The position numbers and the translations under genes were made by a program. From Carallia brachiata (taxonomy: Eukaryota; Streptophyta; Magnoliopsida; Malpighiales; Rhizophoraceae): 64,000 nucleotides of DNA. The notes beneath the pieces are model-generated. The model had not been told where the DNA came from and did not search any database. It saw only the letters and a list, made by a program, of their open reading frames with translations. Location: the NCBI GenBank assembly GCA_021464245.1, contig JADCRB010000003.1, forward strand, positions 62,001-126,000, written 5' to 3'. Shown here one piece after another: positions 1 through 10,725 of this stretch. Every line of letters starts with the position of its first letter. The first letter of the stretch is position 1.

Positions 1-143
1 ATGCATGACAACTGACAAGCCATATTGTTGTTTTTAAGGTCCCAAAACAATGTTATATGTAAGAGCTTTAAAATGAATCAAGATGATGAATATTCAATAA
101 TAACTGATTATATTGTGCCCAAAATACATGTTTAGTCTCCCAA
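1..143. repeat. Dispersed 130-bp repeat, inverted relative to 4548-4695
   Basis: This block reads as the reverse complement of about 4548-4695 with only a few mismatches. Related blocks in the same orientation as here occur near 11728-11815, 12664-12750 and 19553-19630, and a block in the other orientation near 7020-7185. The shared core contains GACAAGCCATAT, a CCCAAAACAATG block, and TTTAAAATG followed by ATCAAGA. No coding potential is visible. It looks like a fragment of a small non-autonomous mobile element; the family is not recognised. Confidence 0.65.
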
Positions 144-149
144 AATACA

Positions 150-720
150 ATATTTGAAGTGCAGCTATTAAAAAGTCCTTTGAATCTGTCTTCACTAATA
201 ATTGTATCCATTTTTTTTTTCATGTAATTCGAACTTTCTGGTGTTTGGGATGACAGACTGAAGAGTAACTATTGTGTTCTACGATGATTTGCCAATTGAT
301 TTGCAACATAAGAACTTTTAATTTTGAGTTGTTAGGTTGATCAATTTCTGTATAATGAGATTGATTTAGAGGGGAAAAAAAAATCTATTATACTTTTTAT
401 CACTTGTTAAGCACTTAAAACGATTATTATATTGATCAACATTGCTATAATTGTATTAATTCCTATTTTCATAATTATATTGATTTCATTGGTAGTCTGG
501 TACCATCAATTTTCTTTTTTTTTTTTAATTTTTATTTTCCTAAATAAGCAACTGTCAATAATTTCGTGTTTAATTCATGTAACTTTGATATCTTTTCAAA
601 TTCATTTAATTGACTCTAAGTAAGATTTTTTTTTTGGTCATTACTCTAAGTAAGATTTAACTGAGACTTTCAACTCTGAATTGAATGCAATTCAATGTCA
701 ATTTTGCATTGATTGGTTGG

Positions 721-752
<32 letters not shown>

Positions 753-1838
753 GGTCTTGGTTGGAGCCTTTGGTACTTGGGGTTGTAGAAAATCGGTTGG
801 GGTAAGTAGCCAACCCATAAAATATTTTGTCTTTGTCCAGACAAGTGAGCTCTCTTTGGGCCTGCAGCAAATTTAATCCAAATAAAATAAGCCCACTGGC
901 AGATCTAAATCCGAGCTTGCCATTTAGGAAACTTTAAAGTTCTGGGCTGTGAGAAAAATGGATATCGTTGCCCAAAGCCGGTCAATTTCCGGATCGGGTT
1001 TCCGGGATAATCCGAAAAATGGACACCGTTACTGGCACCTTCAACGTGTAAGCAAAGCTCCCTTCTTTTTTTCTTTATTTTTTTTTCTTGATTTTGTAAT
1101 GCTTGGAATGGGTGGGTTAAAGTTCGGTGTGCGTTTTATTCGCAATTTTTGGTGATCGGATACCTTTCACGATGGCCAATCCAGTTCTGTTCCGGCCAAA
1201 ATTGTTCCTTTCCGGCCGATCTTGTTCCGGTCAAGGCTTTGAACTAAAGAATTTCTTTCAATCAACTCTTTGAACTAAAGGATTTCTTTCAATCAACTAT
1301 GTAATCTTGAAATTAATCAATTTTAGGTCTGGATTGGGACAATAACTCTCTAGTGTTATATATAGATGAATTTTGATGTGTCCTTCCTTGTACTTAGGAT
1401 TATGGTGATCCAATTGTTAAGTTATTGCTCTTTGCTTGTTTTGCATTTGAATGAATCTTTGATTTTTATTTTTTTATTTTTTTTTTTCACTTTTTAGAGT
1501 TTCTAAAGGAGTGAGAGATATATATACCTGGGAATTTGCAGTCTGCCACCAGTAGCATTCCTTCAGGAAAATCCCTTGTGTACTTTGGTTTATTTCTGGC
1601 AACTGGGGTGTTCTTCGTCTTCATTGCCTTTGCCATGTTCCTTCCAGTGATTGTGCTAATGCCCCAGAGATTCGCAATCTGTTTTACACTTGGCTGTGGA
1701 TTTATCATCGGTTCGTTCTTTGCACTTAAAGGTCCATCCAGTCAACTTGCTCACATGACATCAAAAGTGGTATATTCCAAATCGGAAAAATCCTCACCTT
1801 AGTCGCAATTATCATTCTTCGATGGTCGGTTGATGTGG
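150..1838 (+). pseudogene. Duplicated FKBP-tail plus SFT2-like gene fragment (dead copy)
   Basis: This stretch aligns to about 51465-53500. It begins inside the last FKBP exon (about 150-185) and continues through the intergenic spacer. It then carries a remnant of SFT2 exon 1 (about 1022-1047, ending at a GTAAGC donor) and SFT2 exon 2 (from 1498), which encodes the four-helix membrane region with FALKGP and QLAHM motifs. Compared with the 52.5 kb copy, about 370 bp are missing at about 1010-1022, which removes the start codon and most of exon 1. The exon 2 frame is broken by the same four-base TATA expansion near 1519-1530 as in the other copy. The similarity stops at about 1838 and no downstream exons follow, so this cannot make an SFT2 protein. 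Confidence 0.8.
721..750. repeat. (TA)n microsatellite
   Basis: A run of about 14 TA dinucleotides in the spacer between the FKBP tail and the SFT2 fragment. The paralogous run near 52000-52022 is shorter and is followed by a T tract, so the locus varies in length between the two copies. Confidence 0.9.
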
Positions 1839-1858
1839 TTTGCTAGGGCTAATGCTTG

Positions 1859-3320
1859 TTTAGATTTGACTCAACAATTTGCCAAATGTGTCTATGTTTC
1901 TGCATCGACAGTATATGTTATTGATGTACAAAGAAGAGGACAATTGTGCCAACCAAGATTCCAATTGGCGTAATTTAACCTATTATTCAAATTTTGGTGA
2001 CCAAAGGTCTAAAATGAAGTCAACTACGAATTCTCAATTATGACGCAACTACAAATCCTCTGGTTACGTTCCGTAATTAGTATGTTCCACTTCATAAAAA
2101 TTAAGTTTAGGTATGCCAATCTTAGCAGTGTCTAGAAACATCAATCGATGATATATTGTCTTCTTTTTTGATTTCTTTATATAATCAAATTGCAGGCAAC
2201 TACGCACAAAAGGATTCTATCGTCTAAGGAGGGAAAATTCCTCCCGATTTTGGTGGGGGAACCTCTTCATTTATTCACATCTAATTAGCGATGATTTACT
2301 CCTTCCTGACCACCATCGTGGAAAAAAACCAAACAATCGTAATTCGGAAGGCAACAACATTAGAAGGGATAATACACACCACCTATAATTGTGCTTTCTC
2401 ATCTAATTAACAAGGAATACAATTGATTAATTAATCTAATTAACAAGGAAAAAAATTGGCAAATCTACGCATTAATTCTTACGCTATAAAAGGCAAAGAA
2501 GCTAAAAAAGTCTCAATCACCAATTGGAGTGGTCACATGAACGCTCAGAACAACGGCACCAAAGCAACTGGAGCCATAATCGCATGTGCCTCCAAGTTGG
2601 GTACACATTCAATTACATAGATTGAGCGCTGCAAGGATTTTTGTTCCTTTTCTTTTCGCTTGTTCCCAATCTAATTAAGATAACGATATTAGTTGATTGA
2701 TTAACAAGGTATCACGCCGATGAACCATCCAAGAACTTTAACAGGAAGCTTGATAAGGTCCATTGCCAAGTTCGCTAGGCCGGCGAAACACAGGCGACAT
2801 GGGCACAAGCAGCTCAATACGGTCCTGCAATTGTAAAACTAAATTATTATCTTTTTCTTAAAAAAACTAATTGTACCCCCCCCAAAAAAAACGAAATAAT
2901 TGCAGTCTTTCTAATTCTTTTAAAATATAATGCACATCTATAGAAATGCAAAATTAAAGCAATTTTACATGAAACATGAACGAATTAAAAGGGAAAAGAC
3001 ATGCAATGATTTTTCGTTGATCATATATATATATGTAGAAAACATTAAAATTATCAATTCGATAATCATTGGTTGCCCGATCACCCAAACAACAGCACCA
3101 ATAAGAGATAGAACCAATGCCACCAACGCAAATGGTAGTCCTAGCAAAAACCCTGTTGGGGAAATTTCCCTCTTTCTTCCATTTTTTATTCTTTCTTTAT
3201 TATTTGGGGTTGACCCCAACAAACCCCAGCGGCCTGCAACCTCCCAAAGCACGAGCAACTAGGTTGCAACCTCTTTTAATATGATGGAAGGACATCTAGC
3301 TAGAGAGGAACACAAATTTT
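1859..3320. repeat. Segment S: left flank of the large duplicated unit (copy 1)
   Basis: This block is nearly identical to 26131-29153 once three insertions or deletions are removed. From 2517 onward it is also nearly identical to 34154-34960. No convincing gene is visible; short open frames are not supported by codon content or known motifs. It contains a 68-bp inserted element at 3154-3221. The paralogue near 28460 shows the site without that element. Confidence 0.75.
3154..3221. mobile_element. 68-bp TG...CA element with 8-bp terminal inverted repeats and AACCC target duplication
   Basis: The element starts TGTTGGGG and ends CCCCAACA, a perfect 8-bp inverted pair. It is flanked by AACCC at 3149-3153 and 3222-3226. 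The paralogous block at about 28460-28475 reads straight through with a single AACCC, so the empty site is present in the same window. TG...CA ends and a 5-bp duplication are what integrase-mediated insertion leaves. A tiny solo LTR or a very small MITE are both possible. It has no coding content. Confidence 0.75.
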
Positions 3321-3629
3321 TTTTGAAAAGTTGATGTAAACTGGTTGATTTTACGAGATATTGTGTTTGCTCTTGCCTACAGCTAACTAAGGCAACAAAT
3401 TTGGACATTCCTTTTGAAGTTCAATCTCTCCTCCTTTCAGCAGATGCAATACAAAGATAAAAGGTTCATCCTCTTTGATAGCATATTATTGAACGGGTTG
3501 TCTATTTTTTCATTCTCTTAATTATGATTTGATTTTGTGTATTATTTAAGTATTACCCCCCTTATTCTTATGTGATAAAACAAAATTATTACATCTTCTG
3601 TATATTCAATAAAATTTACTCATATTTAA

Positions 3630-3660
3630 ATTATAATATATATATATATATATATATCCA
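3630..3660. repeat. (AT)n microsatellite
   Basis: A short AT dinucleotide run. The paralogous run at about 35273-35292 is shorter, so it differs in length between the duplicated copies. Confidence 0.8.
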
Positions 3661-4547
3661 GCAATTAAACTGGGAAGAAAGAGCTCGAATGCCCTCTGCC
3701 AAATGTCCAGGCCGCCTCAGATGAGTCTTGCCTTATTGAATGAATCGCCCCTAATTGCGTTCAAACAATCTGATTCTGCGCACACATTCGCTAGAGAAAG
3801 TTCCACCGCCTTGCTCAACGCCTCCCGGATTGAAAGTTTTCTCCTTTGATAACCCAAATAAGACAAAAATTTTGTACACAGTCAAAAATTTAGTGCACAA
3901 GATTTTTTTTTTTCCAAAAAATTGAGACTCTATGTAATACAACATGCCTTTTCTAACTTTGTATATACACATCATTCTCCTATAATCTGTGAAATATAAA
4001 ATTAACTATTCAAGTGTCTCCCTTGTAGTTTTCTTTATTTTTAGATTTTACGGACAACATTCACATGTCATCCCTCTTACACCGCTACCTCCATTATTTA
4101 TGTTTCCATATGTATCCCAAAGCTACTCTATCCTCTCTTTCATGTCCAACTCAACATGCCAAATCCATAAATCCATAATTGACAGCAACAATTAATGCCA
4201 ATATTATTAAATACTAGCACCACTGGTGGTAAATTGGTATTGGCAGGAAAATTAATTGTGATGTCTTTTCTTTATATAATGAACGTACAAAAAAATATTT
4301 TTAACATCGGAGTTTCTTATAAATAAATGACATGTAAATTTTACTGTAAATTTTTAATAGTATGTAGGTTATCTTTGATCGTAGAATGAGGACACCTTTT
4401 TTATTCTTAAACTTTTTGTTGCCAAAAAAATTAAAGGACTTTTCTCTAAATCACCTAGCAAAAAAAGACAAAAAAACTTGTGAACTATAAGCCATGTCAG
4501 AAACCCCCCCATCCATTAGCATGTTCAGATAATGACATCTCGCCTGT

Positions 4548-4695
4548 GTTAAGGAGACTAAACATGTATTTTGGGCACATTATAATTAGTTATTATTGAA
4601 TATTCGTCATCTTGATTCATTTTGAAGCTCTTACATATAACATTGTTTTGGGACCTTAAAAACAACAATATGGCTCGTCAGTTGTCTTGCATTGT
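4548..4695. repeat. Dispersed 130-bp repeat, opposite orientation to 1-143
   Basis: This is the inverted partner of the block at the window start. It runs from the TAAGGAGACTAAACATG block to the GTCAGTTGTCTTGCATTG block. Copy 2 of the unit carries the same block at about 36190-36335. It is probably a fragment of a small mobile element. Confidence 0.65.
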
Positions 4696-4736
4696 GCTTT
4701 GTTTTTGCATCTAGTTACATTCGTTTAACATTTGTT

Positions 4737-4985
4737 TTTGCTCTGTTTGTTTTGCATAAGAAAAAAAAATTATAAGAAACTATTTTTTATTTATATTCTT
4801 TTCTATCCACTTTTTATCGATTCAAACAACTAACTTTTACTTTTTCTCTCACAAATTATTATTCATTTTCTTTCTCATAACTTTTTAATCATTACTTTTT
4901 ATCAATTATAACATTATTATTAATATACTATTTTCTATTCTCTTTCTTTCTTATCCCTTCTTATGACAAAGCATACAAAACATAA
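4737..4985. mobile_element. AT-rich MITE-like element
   Basis: About 250 bp with imperfect inverted ends (a GTTTTGCATAAGAA block at the left; TTCTTATGAC with CATACAAAAC at the right). The interior is the reverse complement of about 8460-8640, sharing about 150 bp including a GTTTGAATYGAT block. Two related copies in opposite orientation in the two tandem halves, with no open frame, suggest a non-autonomous DNA element. Target duplications are not clear. Confidence 0.5.
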
Positions 4986-5437
4986 ATGTTAAAAGTAGGG
5001 ACAATTGAAAACTGAGTGATGTTCTCAAAAATAAAAAAAAAAAGGAAAACTAAGTGAAGTGTGGTACATCTAAGATGAGACATATTGAAATAAATGCCCA
5101 TAAATATGGCTTGTCATCCTTTTTTTTATTTTAATTTTTATATTTCTTGCCTTACTCTCTCGTTTTTTTCCATTTTTTTTATAATATCATTTTTTTTTTA
5201 AATCTTTCATCCTCTTCTCTTAAAATTAGAATCTAAAAACTTTAGAACAATAATCTAAATCTAACCACTGAGATGCCTGCTAAAGGCCATCGATCATTTT
5301 TTTATCCATCGAAAATCAAGTATTGCTTTGCTAAATAGAGGTGTAGTTTTTGCCAAAAAGGTATGTTTTATTCAAAAACAAAAGAAATAAAGAAAAAAAA
5401 TATGCAAATTGGATTGGAATAATTTTGTGGACATTTT

Positions 5438-5633
5438 TTTTTTTTGGGTCTAAAACCGTCTAGTATCCAGTTCAATGAGTTGACTAATCTGGACCGATTC
5501 AGATAGGACCCCGAAGGGCTGCAAAGGTCTCCCAGTGAGTATTTAATGCGACTGCATTCCCAGAAACTCGAACTCGAGACTTCTGGTTAAGCGATGACGA
5601 GTCCCTGCCACTCACACCAACGCTAACTGGTTT
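5438..5633 (-). mobile_element. tRNA-derived SINE with 8-bp target duplication
   Basis: Read on the minus strand, the element starts near 5633 and carries an A-box-like TGGTGTGAGTGG. About 45 bases further on is a B-box-like GAGTTCGAGTTTC. It ends in an A tail, seen as the T run at 5438-5445. GACATTTT flanks it at 5430-5437 and 5634-5641. The box spacing matches a tRNA internal promoter. A diverged copy of the same family sits at 29704-29889. Copy 2 of the unit has it at 37080-37277. Confidence 0.75.
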
Positions 5634-6469
5634 GACATTTTATTAATTAAATATAAAAAATGAGAAGACAAACCAAATTATTATATCAATTAATTATTAA
5701 TGGATTATTGAAGCCCCACCAGTAGGAATTGAGATCATATCATTTTGTAATGGTCACGTGCTCCCTCCCTTTCTTCGAATTTTTGTAATTTTGTGCAGGT
5801 AGACTTCTTATAAAAAGAACCTGATCATGCTGGTTGGCATTTTTTGTTTCTATTTGAAATGTCTATCAAAACGAGCGTACAAATAATTCTGGGTTTGTTT
5901 GGTATCACCAGCTTGCGCGCTGTATTAATTTCTCGAATTAGTACGACTCGTAGTGGGTTGTCTGGTTTAGATTTTTCTTTTCTTTTCTGTTCAGGAGGCT
6001 CTCTTAGATTCCCCTGCATTAATTATTGTGGTCTAGATACATACCTTTATAAATAGAGGATAATAATAATATATGAAGAGGTCATGATGGCAGACATCCT
6101 AGGATGATTTTAAGAGTACTGCATTTGCATTTTCGGTTGCATGATGACCTTGACCCCAATCCAACAGTAATTGTGAGTCCAAATAAAATGATTAACAAAG
6201 TTCCACTTCATAGCCTGCAGAGAGATAGACATAAACGTAGAAAAAAAAAGAGAGCACTTACTAAGTGAGATTGAATGAAGTACATATGATAATATGGAAG
6301 CTTAAGAAAAGTAATAATAAAGATTCAGTTGAGATAATTAGGTGCAGTATCTTTAATTGAGAAATCTAACACTCAAATTTCAATTTTTCTCTCACCTCTT
6401 CTTCTCCAACTATTAATTAACCAGTTTCAGTGAACATAAAAAGAAAAGAGGAAAATTTTAATGCATAAG

Positions 6470-8760
6470 TTAAAAAAAAAATGAAAATTGGGACTCTGCA
6501 ACACAACATGCATATACTAGCCCTTTCTAATTTTGCATATACACAGCATTCTCCTGTCTGTAAATATAAAATTAATTATTCAAGTGTCTCTCTTGTAATT
6601 TTCTCTATTTTTAACCCTTCCAGATAACATTCACATGTCATCCCTCTTCCACTTCTACCTCCATGATTCATGTTTCCAGATGTGTTCCAGAGCCCCTCTG
6701 TGCTCTCTATCTCATGTCCAACTTACCATGCCAAATCCATAATTGACAGCAACAATGCCAATATTATTCAATACTTGCACCACTGGTGGTAAATTGACAT
6801 GGGCAGGAAAATTAATTGTGAAGTCCTTCTCCATATGATGACCATAAAAAAAGTTGTCATATAATGTTAGAGTTTTTTATACATAGATGATATGTTAGTT
6901 TTATTATAAATTTTTATTAATCTGTAGACTATCCCTAACCCTATGATAAGAATACCCCTTTTACCCATAAATTTTTTTGTTACCAACTAAAAAAGGACGT
7001 TTCTCTAAATCACCTAATAAGTGAACTACGCATGTATTTTGGGCACATTAGTTATTGTTATTATTATTTTTTTGGGCACATTAGTTATTGAATGTACATC
7101 TTGTCATCTTGATTCATTTATAGCTCTTACATTTAACATTTTTTTTGAACCTTTAACAACAATATGGCTTGCCAGTTGTCATGCATTATTTTTTGTTTTT
7201 ACATCAAGTTACATTGAAATAAGATGGACTAAATGAAACTTGCGATTGTTGGAGAGAATCTAATACTTGGGATATAAATTATTAGCTTTGAAGTAGAGAC
7301 AATCGAAAGCTGAGGTGTGGTACAACTAAGCTGGGATATATTGAAATTCGCTAAAATAACCCATAAATTATGGCTTGTCATGCTTCCTTTTTTTTTTTTT
7401 TTTTTTCAATTTTCATTTCCTTACACTCCTCTTCTCCCCATTCTCCCATAATGTTCCCTTTCCAAGTATTGCATTATTATCTTCTTTTTTTTATTCATTA
7501 AGATGTCTATAAGATCACTAGCTATACAATAAGGATAATTATTCCCTTTTTATGAATTCTACACTAAGTCATTTTTTTAAGATAAGAACCCAAAATTTGT
7601 AAAATAGAAATTAAAGATCTAATTACTAAAATTCCTCATCTCTTTTATTTATTTATTTATTTTTTGTAAATTCATCAAAAAGTAAGAGTTGCTTTGTTAA
7701 TTATAGGTGTAATATCTCCCAAAAGATATTTGTTTTTCGAAAACAAAAGGAAAGAAAAAGAAATGCAAATGGGATTGGGTTAATTTTGTGGACATTTTGA
7801 AAATACTAGGTAATAACTTTTAGGTAGTAAAAAAAAAATATAACGTAATATAAATCATTAAATGATTGAAATTTTTTTAAAAAATAGAAAAACAATTATA
7901 CATTGTTAAATAAATTATGTGACAACTTCACTATTATTTAAAATTAAATTGTGTCGTGAATTTTTTTTATTAATTAAGTATAAAAAATGAGCGGGCAAAC
8001 GAATTATGTCGATTAATTAATGGATTGAATCCCCACCACAAGGAATTGATGTCATATCCTTTTATAATGGTCATGTGCTCCCTCGCTCTCTTCGAATTTT
8101 TGTCACTTTGTGTAGATTTTTTTTGTCACTTGGTGTCGATAGACTTACAAGAAAAAGAACCTAATCGTGCTGGTTGGCATTTTTCGTTTCTGTTTCAAAT
8201 GTCGACCAAAATGAGCATGCGAATAATTTTAGGATTGTTTAATATCATCAGCTCGCGCGCTGTATTAGTTTCTCAAATTGGGACCACTCATGGTGAGTTG
8301 AGTGGCTTAAATTTTGTTCCGTTCAGGAGACTCTCTTGGATTCTCTGATGAACATACCTTTATAAATAGAGGATAATGATAATGCATAAGGTCATGACAG
8401 ACATCCTAATATGATTTTAGGAATACTGCATTTCCATGATAGTGACCCTCATAGTATATTTGAATTGATAGAAAATTGTGAGAAAGAAAATAAATAATAA
8501 TTTGTAAGAGGAAAAATTAAAGTTAATTGTTTGAATTGATTAAAAATGAATAAAAAAAAATTATAAGAAAATAGTATAGCAATAATGATATTTTTTAACT
8601 TTTCATTTTTCTTTCATTTTCTTTTCTTTTTCTTTTTCATCAAACCAAACACACACTATCAATCCAACCCTAACTTTGAGTCCAAATAAAATACTGACTA
8701 ATAAGGTTCCACTTCACAGTCTGCAGAAAGATAGACATAGGAGTAGAGGGAGAGAGGAAA
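6470..8760. repeat. Tandem half T2 of the duplicated unit
   Basis: This is the diverged partner of T1 (about 3900-6300). It lacks the T1 SINE and instead has a different AT-rich stretch at about 7796-7965. It contains another copy of the dispersed 130-bp repeat (about 7020-7185) and an inverted MITE-like copy (about 8455-8660). No gene is recognised. The longest open frame here (8025-8348) has no recognisable motif and has a diverged, non-collinear counterpart in T1. Confidence 0.65.
8455..8660. mobile_element. MITE-like element, inverted relative to 4737-4985
   Basis: The interior is the reverse complement of the T1 element and shares about 150 bp with it. The right edge is a pyrimidine-rich tract followed by ATCAAACCAAACACAC. 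It is present again at about 40095-40290 and 54955-55165, in the other copies of the large unit. Confidence 0.45.
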
Positions 8761-10165
8761 AAAAAAAAAAAGACTACTTACTGAGTGAAAGGGAAGGAAT
8801 GAAGTATACATGATAGTATCCAAGAAAATTAAAATCAAGGACTCATCAGTAGCATAGGTGATTAGAGACAATAATTGCTAATTAAAAAATTTAATATTTG
8901 AATCTCAGTTTATCTTTTACCCTTCTCTCCTAACGGCTAAGCTAATATCTTTGTAGGACAAAAAAGAAAAAGAGAAAATTTTAGATCCAAGGATTTCAAC
9001 ATTTATATTTACTTTGTTGCCCTTTCATTGGATGTGAAATGGAGCTCTTTTTTTTCCGCGTGTCAGTTGGGGGTGCTCTTATTAGTGGCAATTCCATACA
9101 CCCAACTCCCACCCAGCTCACAACTACATTTCAGTCTTTTCGAGTAATAAATAATATTTAGCTTAAATTTTCATTTTCATTCAATAATTATCAACATTCA
9201 ATGTATAGTAACTAACATCAATTTAGGAACAATAATTTAAATGGACCAATTGATCAGGACTCCGTATATTTTGCCCTTACAAAATTGCCGTAAGCATTTT
9301 TTTCCAAGTTTCCACGAAACCTTCTCTTAGAAAATATTCTACATATTACAATGAAAAAAACATTCTATGAATCAATCAATAAAATTCTCTAACATACACC
9401 TTCAATAAAAATTTCCCATGCCATGGGGATGTCTTATAACATATTGACTTTCACGTTTAATTTTTAAATTTGCTATGCAAAGTGCTTTACATGTTATACT
9501 TTCTAAACCCAAAAATAGAAATTGTAACAGAAACCCAATTTATAAGGAAAGGAAGGGTAAAGTAATTTACTGACACAAGGCAGCTAAGAAATTGGTGGCT
9601 TTGTCGTGAATAAATTTCTAGTGGTATATAGATTGTCCCTAACCCTGGAATGAAGACACTTTTTTTACTCATAAACTTTTTGTTATATATATAAGAAGTT
9701 TCTCTAAATTGCGTAGCAAAAAAAAAAAAAAAAAAAAACCTGTGAACTATAGGCCATGTCAAATACCCTCCCATCCATTAGCATGTTCAGATACCAACAT
9801 CTCGTCTCTGTTAAGGAGACTACACATGTATTTTGGGCACATTATAATTAATTATTATTGAATATTCATCATCTTGATGATAGTGAAAGCATAACCGCAA
9901 ATTCCAATTCTTGGTCTCATTCATTTATAGGGTTGTGTGGTGGCAGCCAGAGACTAATTGGCAACCAACCAGCACAGTAAAATTGTTAGAGCAGTAAATT
10001 ATAGGTTTGTTTTACTATTATACGTTTTAGTTAATTTACGAGGGTAAGCCATTGCTACTTTTTATTGCATGAGTAGTGCGAATGGTACACTTTGTTGGAT
10101 AATATATGGAGAAGGGTCAATTTCGTAAATTAATCCAAACACTGGAATCCAAGGCGTCCACTCGC
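8761..10165. other. Upstream region of nsLTP copy 1, no gene seen
   Basis: AT-rich spacer of 1.4 kb, repeated nearly identically at 40400-41788 and 55260-56647. It contains a partial copy of the dispersed repeat (about 9795-9860) and poly(A) and poly(T) tracts whose length varies between copies. It would hold the nsLTP promoter. No further gene is supported. Confidence 0.6.
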
Positions 10166-10174
10166 TTTAAAAGG
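10166..10174 (+). promoter_or_regulatory. TATA-like box of nsLTP copy 1
   Basis: TTTAAAAGG lies about 135 bp upstream of the start codon, in a region identical in all three copies (also 41789-41797 and 56648-56656). It is followed by a C-rich stretch and a plausible initiation region near 10195-10210. The call rests on sequence and position only. Confidence 0.5.
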
Positions 10175-10309
10175 AGATCAACCCCCGCCCCTTTCTTCGT
10201 GCAAATCAATACAAAAAACTCTTTAAGGAAGCCAGTAAATTCTCAGAGAAGTCTCTCAATCTGCTGTTAGTGGTCTTGCTCATCGACAGCCAAAAAAAAA
10301 AGAAGAAAA

Positions 10310-10657
10310 ATGGCTCTGTCCCGCAAAGCTGCGTCAGTTTTTCTGGTCTGCTTTCTGGTGCTGTTGGCGGTGGATTGTCAAGCAAATGCGCGCCAGGTCC
10401 TCTCGGCGGCCTGCACAGGATTCCCGTCTGAGCTCCGTCCCTGCCTGCCATACCTACGCATCCACAAGGGGAGCCCCGTTGCTCCATCCGGTGACTGCTG
10501 CAAGGGAATGGCTCGGCTGGAAGATTTCTTCCGCCACTACACCGAGCTCGTCTGCGACTGTCTGCAGCAAGTGTACCAGAAGAATCCCGATGCGTATTTC
10601 AACCTTCTGTCCCTGCCGAACGCTTGCGGGGTTTCGGAGGTTCTCTGCACCAACTAA
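10310..10657 (+). CDS. nsLTP-like secreted eight-cysteine protein, copy 1
   Basis: A 115-residue intronless frame. Residues 1-27 form a signal peptide with a hydrophobic core (LVCFLVLLAV) and a likely cut after QANA. The mature part carries the eight-cysteine pattern of plant lipid-transfer and related proteins: C35, C45, CC63-64, C82-D-C84, C106, C113, with spacing C-X9-C-X17-CC-X17-CXC-X21-C-X6-C. Four disulfides around a helical lipid pocket, and secretion to the apoplast, are known for the family and inferred here. The X6 before the last cysteine is shorter than in classical type 1 proteins, so the subtype is uncertain. A TATA-like box lies 135 bp upstream and AATAAA at 10720-10725. Coding GC is much higher than the surroundings. 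The protein is identical to copy 2 at 41933. Confidence 0.88.
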   Translation: MALSRKAASVFLVCFLVLLAVDCQANARQVLSAACTGFPSELRPCLPYLRIHKGSPVAPSGDCCKGMARLEDFFRHYTELVCDCLQQVYQKNPDAYFNLLSLPNACGVSEVLCTN

Positions 10658-10719
10658 TGCTGCCGACAAGTGTCTACCAAGAGGGGTTTCAGAGCTGGCT
10701 ACCAAAGTTTGGCTGTTTA

Positions 10720-10725
10720 AATAAA
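10720..10725 (+). terminator. Polyadenylation signal of nsLTP copy 1
   Basis: AATAAA lies 63 bases after the stop codon and is conserved in copy 2 (42344-42349) and copy 3 (57202-57207). It is the only canonical signal close downstream of the gene. Confidence 0.6.

Larger units (their letters stand above)
3900..6300. repeat. Tandem half T1 of the duplicated unit
   Basis: This stretch aligns, with clear divergence, to about 6470-8760 (T2). Matching landmarks include the block near 3980-4260 versus 6510-6820 and the block near 5828-6020 versus 8167-8345. The divergence is much larger than between the big copies, so this tandem duplication is older. T1 carries a SINE (5438-5633) that T2 lacks. 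No gene is supported; the short open frames inside do not resemble known proteins. Confidence 0.7.

Noticed and set aside
2930..3262. Overlapping 110- and 97-codon frames on both strands in segment S (also at 34567-34899)
   Set aside because: The frames exist only because the 68-bp element and AT-rich sequence lack stops. The paralogue at about 28250-28500 does not preserve them and no domain is recognisable.
5438..5633. Possibility of a functional tRNA gene on the minus strand
   Set aside because: A and B boxes are present but no cloverleaf with paired acceptor ends can be drawn. The A tail and target duplication mark a SINE.
8025..8348. 107-codon frame conserved in the three large copies
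   Set aside because: Conservation reflects the recent duplication only. The diverged tandem half T1 does not keep a collinear open frame here and no protein motif is seen.
10206..10487. Minus-strand open frame of 93 codons overlapping nsLTP copy 1 (and its equivalents at 41829 and 56762)
   Set aside because: It is a shadow of the GC-rich nsLTP coding strand, with a polyphenylalanine run made by the A tract. It has no domain or promoter.
10386..10724. Alternative plus-strand frame across the nsLTP gene
   Set aside because: It overlaps the real gene in another frame, has no signal peptide or cysteine pattern, and its end differs between copies because of indels in the 3' region.
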